Notes: generated from the letters alone by a model not told the origin. A DNA stretch of 64,000 nucleotides from Lumnitzera littorea (GCA_024138015.1 JAMXBB010000008.1:47716446-47780445); one strand, 5' to 3'; positions 50,901-62,319 are shown, counted from the first letter of the stretch. Numbers and translations are program-made.

Positions 50901-51517
50901 TCTTGTTAAAAATTTTTCTTTCCCTTGCTTGCTCTGTAGCGTAAAGAATTGCTGTTTTACCTGTTACCATTCATGTTAATATTTTCACACAAGCAGAAAT
51001 GTTAGATTGGAGCCAAAAGAACAGGTAGAAAAAATCTCTTGATATAAGAGAAGTCCTAGATTTAACCTCTTAATTGATATTGTACACATTTCATGCACAT
51101 TCATTCACAAACGATGTCATATTTTCTGCCATTAGATGATAAAATACCATCTAGGGGACAGGTTGCTCCTAATGAAGCAGTTGCACCCTATCCTCCTTCA
51201 GCTCGTTTGGATTTGCACCATCTGCACTTGTTAATGAAGGATACAATCATGTCACTACTCACTAGAAGCTATGGACTATATCTATCTTCATCTTTCGATT
51301 CAAGTATGCATCAGCATTAACAGATTCATAATTGCCCCTGAAAAGGAAACATGTAACAGCACATCCATCATTACTTACTGAAGAGTGAAACTTAAAAATT
51401 TGACTTTTGGCTTTGAATTATGGAAGCTTGGTACAGCTTTCTGCAAGAGGTCACATGATGGCAGGTAAGGGCAAAAGGAAGAAGGTTGTCTTGTTGGTAA
51501 AGAGATTTACTAACATG
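47960..51517. other. AT-rich intergenic DNA
   Basis: No coding region could be supported up to about 50.3 kb. From 50300 to 51500 the base composition is more mixed and probably includes the 3' untranslated end of the minus-strand gene that stops near 51518. Frames of 60-75 codons at 50434-50823 and 51093-51320 show no family motif. Confidence 0.4.
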
Positions 51518-54128
51518 CTAGATTCCTGAAACTATCCCCCAGGTTTGAATATGAGAGTATATCTCAACAAGCACAAGCACCTTCCTGGGCTGCAGAAACA
51601 CACAAAATCTGTTGTTAGACATAAAAGGAAAATAGCAAATTCTATTATTAGACTAAAATGCAGCAGCTATTTCTGAAAAAGCCCCAATTATATCTACCTG
51701 GGAGACCCCTGCAAGAAGTTGATTTGCTTCTTCCATTGCACTACATGGAGTTAAATTCTTGCTTGTCCCATCCCTGCACGTAAAGCTAATTAAATTCTCA
51801 GCAATTATTTGAGTCATTCATGGAACTCCTTCACAATATAGAAATGAAAAGTGATCGCTGTAGTTCATCAACAAAAGAGACAGACATTTTGGGAGCTGTT
51901 CAAGATCTCTTAGGCTGTTATTAACACAATGACGTGTAACAAGGATCAAAAATTGAAATGGGGAATATATTGTATAGTAGAGAATGTATGAAATACAGTT
52001 GCTGTGTTGTCTGAGTATATGATTATCAACTCTAATATCTGTATAATCATACGGAATGAGAATAGGGTTGAGAAATAACGAATACTTGGTGCTTCTGCCA
52101 AACAATGCTCTCAAGCTATTGCAAGTTCCATTAAGTCTACAATTTACGTGAATGCAAGACCTAGTTTTTGATGTTCGAGTACATGGAGTGGGAGGTTAAT
52201 GTTGATGGAAACATTTTCAAAGACAGACAACAATACTAATGAGAAATGTCAAAGGAAAAGCAGTACTTGAAGATGGCTTGGTGAATAAAAATAAAGAATT
52301 GTCAGGTAACTTGTTGGTCTATTTGCTTTAGTTCACAGCCAATTGAAGTCGTGCAAGCAATCAATATGAAGATCAATACACAAAGAAGCCATAAAACAAC
52401 TGTTAAATTTTACAGGTACAGTGGAGATGGGGAATTGAAACGGTTTACTTCAACACAAGTAAAAAAGTTTTTGAAAGAAATTAGTCAAACAGGACCAGAA
52501 CAAGCTCACTGCATAACCTATGAAATCTGATGGCGCATGAAAATCACCTGGACTTTTGCAATCTCCTTTTCACCGATGGCACATTTACTACATCATGGAA
52601 TGTCAGGTGCTGAAAAATCCTGCAACTAGTGAAAGATAGGGTGAAAATGATTCAAATATTTGGGTTACCACGTACTGAAAGCTATGATTTGATTGAACAT
52701 TTTTTGTGACCGACCCGTGACCATTGCTTGTTACATACTTGGCCAATATTGGTAAGGCAGACTAAGAATTTACAACGTGAATACTTTTCTGCTATCTGCA
52801 ACCGTATCACTGCAAAATAATTTCAGCTAAATTTAGAAACTGAATTAACCCTGAGCTTGGTGATAGAAATCCAACTTGACAAAAAGAGTTAAATAGATGT
52901 GATAATCTAATCAGTCCAAGAAAAAAATATAAACGAGAGGGCTAATCCATGCATTTGAAGCTAGTTGATCAATTTCATCTATAGTTGAATTGTTAAAGTT
53001 AGAATCACAATTGCCTTATCTTATCTAAAAGCTCAAACTTTGTAATTTGGTGAGGGCTTTATATTTATTCTTGAAACGCTGACTAGAGTCCATAAAGTGG
53101 ATGAGATAGGGGTTTAATGACGAATCATGGGATCGGAATGCAAAACCTCTTGCTCTCATACTATGTTAATGTTATAACCACAACTATATTATTTAAAAGG
53201 TTTAGATTTGGTGCAAGTTCTATATTTGTTACTTGACTGCGACTACATCATGATCCTACAAGGTCTGAAATGGATCTAAGACTTGACAGTGTAATTTTGG
53301 TTAGAAGCATCACAAGAAACTGTGCCTACACCTCATATACATTATTATATATTTAGCATTATGATATATCTAAAGCAAAGATGCGTATTGAGTTTCTATT
53401 CTAAATATAATACGATAGAGTAAGGTCTTTTTTAAGAAGATCAAGAAAATAGCACATTGAAAGTAAGAAAAAGGATTTAATGCTTCAGAAAGCAATATAA
53501 GTTAAACAATATTCCACCTGCCTGACGGTTTTGCTGTAACTACTTTCAGCAGCCATCATATATTCTGCCTGGATGAAACATCAAGCACAAATTCCAGAGA
53601 AGAAAACTAAACAAAGTCAACATTTTGGTACTTGGAAGATAACAGGTTTGCTAATTCGGGTCTGTGGTAGTACCTTAATTGAATAGGCATGACAGATGGT
53701 AACTATAATCTGCTTTTTAATGAACATCCTCTTTCTACGTTCTATCACTGCAGGGCCCAATTGTAGTATGTCTACAATGGAAGCTTCTACTTTGATATAT
53801 TTTCTAGTTATTTGGTAATATAAGGCATTAGTAGCAATTAGCATGCAGCAGTAACTGGTAAACAATCTGCTCTCCTTGAAGCATATCCCTTATTAGGAAT
53901 GTAAAATTCACAGCTAAACGGTAAGATAACATATCCTTCCCCACCTGACAAAAAGTTTCATTATTACAAACTCTGCTATAAAAGACCAGAATCAGCACAA
54001 GATGAAACATAAGAAAGCTAGTGGATCACCAAAAGTTTGTGACAGGAACAGAAGGAATCCTGGCATTAGCAGCAGTTTAACATGCCACTGGAGCTACACT
54101 TGCAAGCTGCTCGATTTTATTGAGCACC
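51518..54128 (-). CDS. Unidentified multi-exon gene
   Basis: I do not recognise the product. Seven minus-strand exons with GT-AG borders keep one open frame. a: ending at 53674 (IERRKRMFIKKQ...HAYSIK), phase 0. b: 53568-53518 (AEYMMAAESSYSKTVRQ), phase 0. c: 52795-52739 (IAEKYSRCKFLVCLTNIGQ), phase 0. d: 52609-52548 (HLTFHDVVNVPSVKRRLQKS), phase 2. e: 52136-52080 (LNGTCNSLRALFGRSTKYS), phase 2. f: 51773-51698 (DGTSKNLTPCSAMEEANQLL...), phase 0. g: starts at 51589 and stops at 51518, or starts at 51584 and stops at 51564 (ending EGACAC). Every junction restores the frame, and other frames of d-f contain stops, so the model is unlikely to be chance. Two further upstream exons are probable: about 53944-53864 (VGKDMLSYRLAVNFTFLIRD...) and about 54128-54089 (VLNKIEQLASVAP). 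Their joins to exon a and the true start codon are unresolved. The protein is mostly hydrophilic and helical in look, with no signal peptide seen. The gene may be a 5'-truncated copy. Confidence 0.6.
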
Positions 54129-54624
54129 CTATTCCAGATATAGTGTCAGATAAATGTACCGTGTACAAGAAAACATGCAGCAAAGGAGGCACATGCTGAA
54201 CATTGTGCATCTAACGGTCGAAAAATTCTTGAAGAAATTCATATCTTTCAAAGATATCAATCTTCCAAGTCTCTTAACCTCTTCCCATTAGACATAACCA
54301 AGGGGAAGATGATCGGACATGAAATCTGATGGCTCTTCTACCTTTCATGCTTCTTTCAATTTGTCTTGGTATCATCAAGCAACAAATGTCTATGTATTTG
54401 ATTAAAACAGATGAAATGGCTCTCATTATGTGCAAGAATATAACTAGAGGGATCCAGATAGAATATTGGCTTGATGGCAGCTGGCGGAAAAAAAAAAAAA
54501 ACCCTTGTTCATCGTATAGAGTTACCTGCTCTCTTTATAGAGTAACCCTAGTTGATATGCAGGTAAAATATCTTGCTGTTCTAGTTAAACCATTGCTGTT
54601 AAAATTATCTCTTAATGACCCATT

Positions 54625-55935
54625 GTTCATTGATTCAACTTCATTTCCCTGCTTCTGTCTAGTTTGAAAGAGCTTGGTCTTTCCTTCACAGCACTTGTAG
54701 GTGTTGCACATTTCAACTTGTTTTTAATATATGACAATCTAGAAGTCTTGAATCTTGCTTTCAACAAACTCAATAACTCCTTACAAGATACTTTCTTCAT
54801 GAATGCTCATAAGTTTCAAATTTTAGACATTTCTTGTAACAACCTGTCAAAATCCATTTCAAACTAAAGAATCAAGAAATCTTGTAATTCCTTGTTGCAA
54901 CTTGATCCGTTGGAGAATCATTTATCTGGTTTGCTTTATATTACTCTATCAAAACATACAAATATAAAAGATTTGAACTTAGCCAACAACATGTTCCCAC
55001 AACAAATGCCAACATCATGCGGTTGATTCACCAACATGCAAGGAAGTGATGTATCTCATAATCATTTAATTGGCGAGATTCTTTTAAATTTGGAACACCT
55101 GTAGATCTCTTCAAAAGATATTACTTTCACGCAACAACATTTTGTGGGCAATTTCTGCAACCTTCTTGTTAAATATTTTTCATTTGTCTAACAATAACAT
55201 ATTTGGACCATTTCCCTTTCCCTTCCTCTAGAATCTTAGTTCATTGGAGAACTTGCTGTTCAGTAACTAACATGATCTCAAGGCTTTTCTTTCATCCATC
55301 AAATATAACAAAGCATTAAGAGTTGTTAATTCTAGTTCCAATAATTTTGTCTGGCGTAATCCCAGTAAATATCTGTCCCTGAGCATTCTACTTGAGAGCT
55401 AAAGTTACCAATAATTAACATCTTTACGGGAAATAGGGGAATTACATATACTATTGCAGTCTCTTGGATGTTGCAAGCATTAAACCCGAAAGGTTAAGAC
55501 AAGTTCCAAAACTGAGAAATTATAATATCTCAAAGATGTATTTTGGTGTCTTTCAGTGCCTGTTCACAAGATATGAGACCATAAAGTACTTTGATCTATC
55601 ATATAATTAACTTCTTAGGAAGATTCCTCTTGAATTTGGAGACACTATAGCCCTGCAAAGTTTCATATATATATAAATCTATCATATAATTAGCTATTAG
55701 ATGAGGTACCAACTTCACTTAATAGACTTAGAAATCTTTAGTGTGTTTGATGCTTCATATAATAGATTTCAAGGCGAAATTCCAAGTTTTCTCTCAATTT
55801 TTCTTTCTTATGACAAACAAATTATCTGTATAATCTATTCACTGGTAAAATCCTAGAAAAAGGGGGCAACTCATTACATTCCTGCATCTTAGCATGCTAA
55901 CAACTTTGGACTTTGTAGGGTCGTACTGTGAATGC
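54625..55935 (+). pseudogene. BRL2/VH1-like LRR receptor kinase pseudogene, ectodomain only
   Basis: A decayed stretch of a plant BRI1-like receptor ectodomain, closest by eye to BRL2/VH1. In order: LKELGLSFTALVGV (54664), NLEVLNLAFNKLNNSL, FQILDISCNNLSKSIS, NLANNMFPQQMPTSCG (about 54975), LSNNNIFGPFPFPF (about 55180), NLSSLENLLFSN, ALRVVNSSSNNF (about 55312), ISKMYFGVFQCLFTRYETIK (about 55528-55590, frame-adjusted), YFDLSYN, PLEFGDTIALQ (about 55627), EVPTSLNRLRNL (about 55703), DASYNRFQGEIPSF, and ANNFGLCRV near 55900. The order follows the receptor, but about 250 residues are missing between the 55.37 kb and 55.48 kb blocks, which normally hold several repeats and the island domain's neighbours. 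There is no kinase domain after the end. Stops and frameshifts are frequent. A working receptor would bind steroid or peptide signals at the plasma membrane; this copy cannot. Confidence 0.82.
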
Positions 55936-55955
55936 AAGAAGAATAAAATTTTTGC

Positions 55956-56420
55956 TTGATGGCCGATGATGAGGTAAATTCCAATTCAAATTCCGATTTC
56001 GAATGGATTAACTCTTCTAGTGGTATTAATAAAGAATTAGAAAAATTATTGTATGCCTATCCAGGTAGGAATTCAAAACTTGAAGAAAAAGTCAAAAGAT
56101 TAAAAGAAGAAAAAGAAGTTTTGCAGGAGGAAAGTACTTTTCTTATTAATGAAAATAAAGTTTAAAGACGAGAAAAGGTTCTTTTTGGAGAAAAAGGAAG
56201 AAACGTAATTGTAAATTGGAAGTTAGATCAATGAGTTGTTAAATTTCATTAAGTATACTTTTGATAAATCCTGTAAAAATGAAGAAATGCTTAAAAACGT
56301 AATTGTAAATAAAAAAATCATATGGTTGCAGAGATAGTTTTGTTACTAGAAAAGAAGAATTTAGAAAAATAGCTATTGTAATTAGTAGAAAGGGTCATAG
56401 TCAAAGGAAAAGGTTTTGCT
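55956..56420 (+). pseudogene. Fragment of a copia-type gag tail
   Basis: A 69-codon open frame (55956-56165) begins MMADDEVNSNSNSDFEWINS and continues into a charged, Lys/Glu-rich coiled coil (KLEEKVKRLKEEKEVLQEES). This arrangement, an acidic MA-DDEV block followed by coiled coil, is usual after the zinc knuckle of some plant Ty1/copia gag proteins. Downstream to about 56420 the sequence remains similar in style but has stops. No zinc knuckle, protease or LTR was found with it. It directly abuts the end of the LRR pseudogene. Confidence 0.5.
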
Positions 56421-56429
56421 GATAGACAA

Positions 56430-56735
56430 TTTTAATTCCAGTTCCCAAGACCCAGTCCGAGCACTCACCAAGACCAATGAGCTACTTGAGGACCTGGAGT
56501 TATCCCTCCGAGCACCCAACCAATCCATTTGAGCAAAGCTTCACCCGACTTTGAGTTGCCTGCGCGGTATCCCGAGTACTCTGGCGACATCGAGCACTTC
56601 ATCTCTCCTTAAGCCGCTCTTTGGTCAACGTGCCACCTGCTTGGCCATCTAGAGCCCTTCGGAGTCCCTCCGACCCCTCGGTACGCATGCACCTGGCTAA
56701 GGTGAATCTTCGCGATTCTCTTCGTCCAAATCTGA
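56430..56735. other. GC-rich island of unknown origin
   Basis: About 300 bases are visibly rich in C and G (for example CCTGCGCGGTATCCCGAGTA, CTTCGGAGTCCCTCCGACCC), while both flanks are AT-rich. GAGCAC(C/T) recurs several times (about 56458, 56510, 56598). No long open frame, tRNA fold or known element end was recognised. It may be a fragment of an element with different composition. Confidence 0.5.
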
Positions 56736-56767
56736 TTTGAACATGGTTCAATTAACTTTTGATGTGG

Positions 56768-57595
56768 CACTAATGTTCACCGCTTGTAATTACATTGTTA
56801 AAGTTTTTTAATTTTTAATAGATTGTTCGCTTGCTCATAGCCATTTTTCTTATATTTATTCACTCGAAATTATTTTCTTAATTTGTTTCTAAAGAGATAT
56901 TGAAACCGTTGTTTCATAATTTACAATTAGGTAGTTACTCTAATTTAGTAGTATTGTGTCTTACAAGGACACTCTTAGTAGGTTACTATGATTCGCACAA
57001 AAGAGCATAAATGGAGATTTACAAAGTTTATTCAATGGAATTTTATTAAATTTATTAGATGGGAATCTATGGATTGCAATGAATAAATGGGAATCTTCCT
57101 CATCCACTTACTTTGTCTATATGCTTTTAGTAGAGTACAGTCATTTCAACGAGGCACTAATGTTTATAGATTGTGGGCACATAGTAAAGGTTTTAAATAT
57201 TTTAATAAATTGTTCGCTTGCTCATAGCCATTATCTTGTATCTATTCACTTGAAATGATTTCTTCAATTTTTCTCTAAAGAGATAATGAGGCTGTTGTTC
57301 TATAGTTTGTCAATTGGGTATTTACTCCAATTCAATGGTTTTGTGTCTATAAGGACACTCTTAGTAGGTTATCATAATGCACATAAAAAGGGAATGTATG
57401 TAGATTTATAAAGTTTGTTTGATGAAATTTTATTAAATTTATAGGATAGATAATAAGAAGGGAATCTTCTTGATTCTTATACTCTATTTGTACACAACTT
57501 CAGTAGAGTTTAATTCACTTTTAATGAGACACTAATGTTTACATCTTGTAAGCATAAGGTTGAAGTTTTAAATATTTTAATAAAGAAAAACTATA
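56768..57595 (+). repeat. Tandem repeat, period about 380 bp
   Basis: Units start with CACTAATGTT at 56768, 57155 and 57530, giving periods of 387 and 375 bp; the third unit is cut after about 65 bp. Each full unit contains TGTTCGCTTGCTCATAGCCAT, CTAAAGAGATA, AAGGACACTCTTAGTAGGTTA, AATTTTATTAAATTTAT and GGGAATCTTC. The copies have diverged, and no frame is shared between them. Confidence 0.9.
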
Positions 57596-57671
57596 TTTTT
57601 AATCCTTAAATCTTATCACTTTTTTTAATCGAGTCCTTGAATTTTTATTTTTTCTATTTCAGTCCTCAAAT

Positions 57672-59000
57672 TGTTACGCTTCAAACTTAAGGAGTTGTAA
57701 CAGCTTTGCTATATAAACTAACCTAAACTAGAAACCAACCACCTTAATTGTTAATATAGATATAGTTTGCATAAAGCGATTGTGACTTAATTGGTTTTGA
57801 AGCAGTTGGATGTGCACCTATAATATATATTACCTATGGAGTAACTCCTTGCAAATTATGTTTCCTTATAAAATTGATAGTTTAGACCTTTATGCATAGC
57901 TTTATATACATAAAAGTTCAAAGTTTTCAAGGGAACCGTACAACTCCATAAGTGGTTTTATTTACATATACTTAAGTCATCAACGAACCAACGAAAACTA
58001 TAGGGCCTCTCAAAAAGGCCCTTATAGTTTTCCCACGAAAAAAACAAAAACAAAAGGAAAATGTGATGAGTTCATTTGTCTTTACTTTGTCACTCCTCAA
58101 CCCGTCGACACTAACCTATGGATGATTATAGCGAGGCATCTTCAATCACTAATTAACGCTTGCAAAATAGTCTATTGGGATGTGAATATAACTAGCTCAA
58201 TAAAAAATGATGGAGTCATAAGATTACATTAATAAACATGGTTATCAAATCATTAGTTAGATGCAAATTCAATAAGCAAATGATGATTCATCGCACAATG
58301 TTTAATTGGTCCATTGTGAAGTTAGAGGAGAAATTGTGTTTGCTCTAGGTTGAATTGAGGAGTTTCAACAAAATACTATAAAACCCAATTTAAGCTTTTG
58401 TAATTGAGAGCACCCTGCTCCCTAGCCAACATTCAAACCATGGTTTTCAACTTTGCTGCGGCCTCCTCTCTTATCACTTAGTTTAACTAAGGGTGGGAAA
58501 ATGATTATTTCTATTATTCCTATTGAAGTATCAGTATTTAGCCTGATGACCTGATTGATATCTCTATCAAGTTGTCATGAATGCCGGTTAATAATTAGTT
58601 CAGTTATGATTAGTTTAATTTTTAAGGTAAGCAACCAAATTCAAATATGCCAGACATGATATACTCAATTAGAAAATAGCACTCAGAGATTACCCCCCAA
58701 TCACAAATCAACATGTCAAGTACATGCATACATAATCAAGCTACAACCACAAACAAACACTTTTAATTCTTTAAGTATCTTGAAATAATACTCTAATAAG
58801 AATCAACTCCTTGAACCTATCATACGAAGCCAAGCTAAAGGATTGCAAGGGGTGACTCGATGGATACTAACTTGAGAACCCTTACAAGATAAGGATACCT
58901 TCATTGATCTTGGGCTCTTACACTTTTACAGACTTAAGTGCCAAACTGCATTTGAGATCTGTATAGCTACCAAGATGTTAAGCACCAAGCATCTATCCGA
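57672..59000 (-). mobile_element. Third copy of the LTR family, partial, minus orientation
   Basis: The plus-strand start TGTTACGCTTCAAAC...GCTATATAAACTAACC matches the start of the LTR at 27675. The following kilobase keeps step with it, including ATCACTTAGTTTAACTAAGG near 58472, which corresponds to ATCACTTAGTTCGACTAAAG near 28528, and TGTTTGCTCTAGGTTGAATT...GAGGAGTTT near 58340. Similarity fades around 58.9-59.0 kb, so roughly the 5' two-thirds of the LTR (in its own orientation) is missing or unrecognisable. The next element's LTR begins at about 59179. The right end is approximate. Confidence 0.65.
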
Positions 59001-59178
59001 GCTGAGTTGTTGAGCTACCCAACTTCAAGAGACTGGTAAATGCCCAAGCTTTGACTTAACCTAGATTAAGTCGGTTTAGTTTCTAGAATCTCTCTTGACT
59101 TTATTCGAGCTAAATCTTATAAGTGCAGAGTTGTCTAAGGACTCACATCAATAGGACTAGTTGTAGCCAATTACCACC

Positions 59179-59641
59179 TGATACGTGTCTTCTAGTACGA
59201 CACTCCATAAGGATTCTTTCTTTTTTCATATAGAATATCATTTGTCACTTTTAACTTTTTTAGTATATTTAAGGAATCTTTTGTATTTAATCCTTTTTAT
59301 CTTTTCCTAGTACACTTGTAACCCTAGTGGGGCTAGTATATAAAGCCCTAATCTCTTCTATGCAGACATCATACTTCATTACTGGATTACAATTCCTTTT
59401 GCGGAGTAATCTATGTGTTCTCTTTTATCTTTAACTCTTATTTAGCTCCTTTGGTAAGAGTTAGTGACAAATGACCTTAATCCTTGCTCGTGTATCATAT
59501 CAAGTGAAGATTAAGCTAGGTAAGGTTAGTTGGTGTGTCATATCCAACTAGCAGTTATTTAAATTTGCTAAATCTCTTTTGTTTTCGTTTTGTTCTTATC
59601 TTTTGTAGTGTGGCCTTTATGTGTACAACCTCTAAGACGCA
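59179..59641 (+). repeat. Probable 5' LTR of a Ty3/gypsy element
   Basis: The segment starts TGATACGTGTCTTC and ends ...TCTAAGACGCA, giving TG...CA ends. It contains a TATATAAA box (59337-59344) in the spacing expected for an LTR promoter and lies 10 bp before a primer-binding site. The left end is chosen from the TG start and the composition change; no second LTR copy was found in the window to confirm it. Confidence 0.55.
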
Positions 59642-59651
59642 TTAGCTTTGC

Positions 59652-59663
59652 TGGTATCAAAGC
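59652..59663 (+). promoter_or_regulatory. Primer-binding site (initiator Met tRNA type)
   Basis: TGGTATCAAAGC matches TGGTATCAGAGC, the site complementary to the 3' end of plant initiator methionine tRNA used to prime retroelement reverse transcription, with one mismatch. Confidence 0.7.
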
Positions 59664-60229
59664 ATGGTTCCATGAGGAAGTATATGAATTACAGTGGAGT
59701 TTTGTTTGTGTTTACTATTGTGTTCCTTTGTAACTACTATAATGTGTTCAAATGGAGTGAGTTGAAGTTGTGTTTAAATGTACTTGAAGTACATTTTGAA
59801 GTAGTGAGAGGAGAAGTAGTAGTTATAAGAGGCAAGTGCAATAGTTCTTGTTCCTTTACTTTACTATGTTCCCTTACTACGAAAACAAAGCAAGGCTTAT
59901 TTTTGTGTTACATTATGTTGTGTTGGGAGTTGAAGTAGTCTAAATGTGCTAGAGCAATTATGGGTAGTGAGTATAAGGTTGTGTTGAGTTTTGCGTTGTC
60001 TAAGTTGTCAAGAGGTATTATACTATGTCAAATTCTAATGTTCACAAAGTTGTTAGTGACCATGAGAGTGGTGCTCGTGAAGGTTGTGGTCAAGGCAATA
60101 GGTAACAAATGTAAGGTATACCCAATCGTGATCGAGCAGAGAATGTGCAAGAGTGAAGAAATGGCTATGTTAGTTAGCCTAATTGCCCAACTCAACCTCA
60201 TTGAGCTGGCAGAGTAGCAAACTGACCTA

Positions 60230-60960
60230 TTTGATGAAGGCTTAAGTTAGAGGATATTGAGGAGGATAATGAGGAGGTAGACATAGAGGCTAATGGAGAG
60301 GAAGAAGAAGAAGAAGAAGACGTGAGGGGGAAGGAGGCAGAAGAGCAAAGGCGCCGTCTAAGCTCCTCGAAGACTTGACAATGTCAAGGTCTAGATCCTA
60401 ACTTTTACTAACAGTAAAGATGTAGGTGAATAGTTAAAGTAGGAAGAGAAGGTTATGAAGGTGTTTAATTGTTATGAGTATATTGAGGAAGTGAAGATTT
60501 AACTTGTTGTGCTTAACTTTTCTAGATACACTACGATGAGGCAGAAGAATTTGAATGCGATTAGAGTGAGAAATGGAACATAAGGTGTACGGACTTGGAA
60601 AGAGAGGAAGATTTGTATATGAGACATATTTGCAAGATACATTTGCTAAGTTGCAAGAGTTTCGCTAAGGAAGCTGAACTATTGATAATTATGTTAGAGA
60701 CTTCCAGATGTTAATGATTTGAGCAAATGTGGATGAGCCCGAAGCTCATACTATATCACGATTCATTTGTAGACTTAAATATGAGATCAATAGCATTGTG
60801 GAAGCGTAGAGCTTTTACACCTTAAAGGAGGCCATTAAGGTAGCATAAGGGATCGAGAAGTAGAGGAGAAATAATTTAAGTAGACCTAAGCTAAGCTTTT
60901 TGCCAACACCTATTCCACATCGACTAGCCCATGTCAAGTTCAAAAGACCTAATGCATCTT
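60230..60960 (+). pseudogene. Ty3/gypsy gag remnant
   Basis: Capsid region of a gypsy-type gag, broken by stops. An acidic stretch coded by a GAA/GAG run (60296-60320) precedes it. The capsid core reads YETYLQDTFAKLQEFR (about 60617-60666), YVRDFQMLMI, EPEAHTISRFICRLKYEI (about 60738-60790), then SFYTLKEAIKVA (about 60810-60846). This follows the retrotransposon gag pattern F-x-x-KL-x-x-L-x-QG...Y...F...RF-x-x-GL...I. Protease and polymerase were not recognised downstream: the sequence loses similarity at about 60.96 kb, so the element is truncated. Confidence 0.72.
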
Positions 60961-62010
60961 TAAGATTGTATATATGGAGAGGCACCATAATAAATGGGAA
61001 CTAAAAGAAAGTAAAAGGGTTTAGCAAATCTAGGCAGCTATCAATTGGATATGATACACTAATTAATCCTACTTAGGCTATAATTCATCGGATATGACTT
61101 ATCGCTCTAAACTATAAGGTTACTTGCCACTACTCCTTATTAAAAGGAACAGATAAAAGTTAAGATAGAATGAGAACACTTAGATTACTCAAGAAAGAAA
61201 CTGGTAATATTTAATAATGAAATGATGTGTTTGCATACAAGTAAATGGGGTTTATATAATAGCTCCACTAGACGAGGCATACATAGAAAAGACAAAATGC
61301 TAATTTCCAAATAGAATAAATAAAACATACTAAAAAGGATAAAAAATACAAAGAATATTTTGTACGGAAAGAGTAAACAATCTTTTTGAAATGTTGTATT
61401 AGAAGACATGTGACAAGGGATGGTTAGAGGCTTCCATTGTAGTAGGCTAAGTTGTAACGAATGTTACTCTGCTGGTCGGCACGATTGCTTGGCAACTCAG
61501 AAACCATATTGGAACTTATGAGAGATTGGTGCTTAGGTCAGTAGTAGTGTAAAAGATGGAGATTGGAATAGGAATCTTCGTCCTGAATAGTATGCTTCAT
61601 GTGAGTCCTTGGGGTCTTTAGCTTAGCTTCATGTGATTGGTTTAGAGAGTTGATTCCTATAATCTACCTAGGAATCAAAAGATTTGCCCTTAAATTCGAA
61701 GTGATATCGGGCTCTTGTTCTATCTTGGCATCTATGGGGTCTTCTTCTAGTCAGTGGGGAATCAGGACGGACATATTAAAGGTGTAGGAAACACCATAGT
61801 TCTGATAAGTAGGTGAAACCATACATTTGTTTAAAGGATTTCTCTAATAATTATATACGATTCGATAGATTTTTCAGCAAAAGGATATGAATTTTCATTA
61901 AAATCATATATAATTTCTCAACACAAGTGTAATTTATATATTTGTGTTTTAATGTTCAAAAGTAGCATATATTTAAAGAATTTAAGCTCTTCGTGTTTGA
62001 TCTTGTAGGT
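60961..62010. other. Intergenic or unrecognised element DNA
   Basis: No coding region. Mixed composition with a locally GC-richer part at about 61440-61760. No LTR ends or family motif could be found. Confidence 0.35.
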
Positions 62011-62017
62011 CTCAGGA

Positions 62018-62315
62018 CTACCATTTAATGGTAGCCCCAATTCAAGAAGTCGAAAACAAAGAAAAAAGTAAAAGAAGGAAACTTGTAGTTAGAATTACCG
62101 GCATGATGGTAAGCCCATCTACTGTCAAGACAGTAACTTGAACAGAATCAAACCCAGTTGCAAAATTAGAAGGGTATACTGGTAGCTATTGTCATGATGG
62201 TATACTTGACTCCTGAAGCAAAAATGAGCCGTTTCATTAAAAGGAAAGAGGAGAAGTACGTGACATCTATCCACCGTCATGAGATACCCTTGCTTACCGT
62301 CATGTCGGTAATGAC
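62018..62315. repeat. Cluster of TACC/GGTA palindromic motifs
   Basis: At least four related dyads occur within 300 bp: CTACCATTTAATGGTAG (62018-62034, perfect 7-bp stem), TTACCGGCATGATGGTAA (about 62096-62113), TATTGTCATGATGGTATA (about 62187), and TTACCGTCATGTCGGTAA (about 62295-62312, 6-bp stem). A CCACCGTCATGAGATACC variant lies near 62270. A TATAAAAA box follows at about 62320. The arrangement suggests a regulatory or LTR promoter region, but the element could not be assigned. Confidence 0.5.
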
Positions 62316-62319
62316 TTGA

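Noticed and set aside
50434..51320. Frames of 66-75 codons on both strands
   Set aside because: They lie in the probable 3' region of the unidentified minus-strand gene and show no homology pattern.
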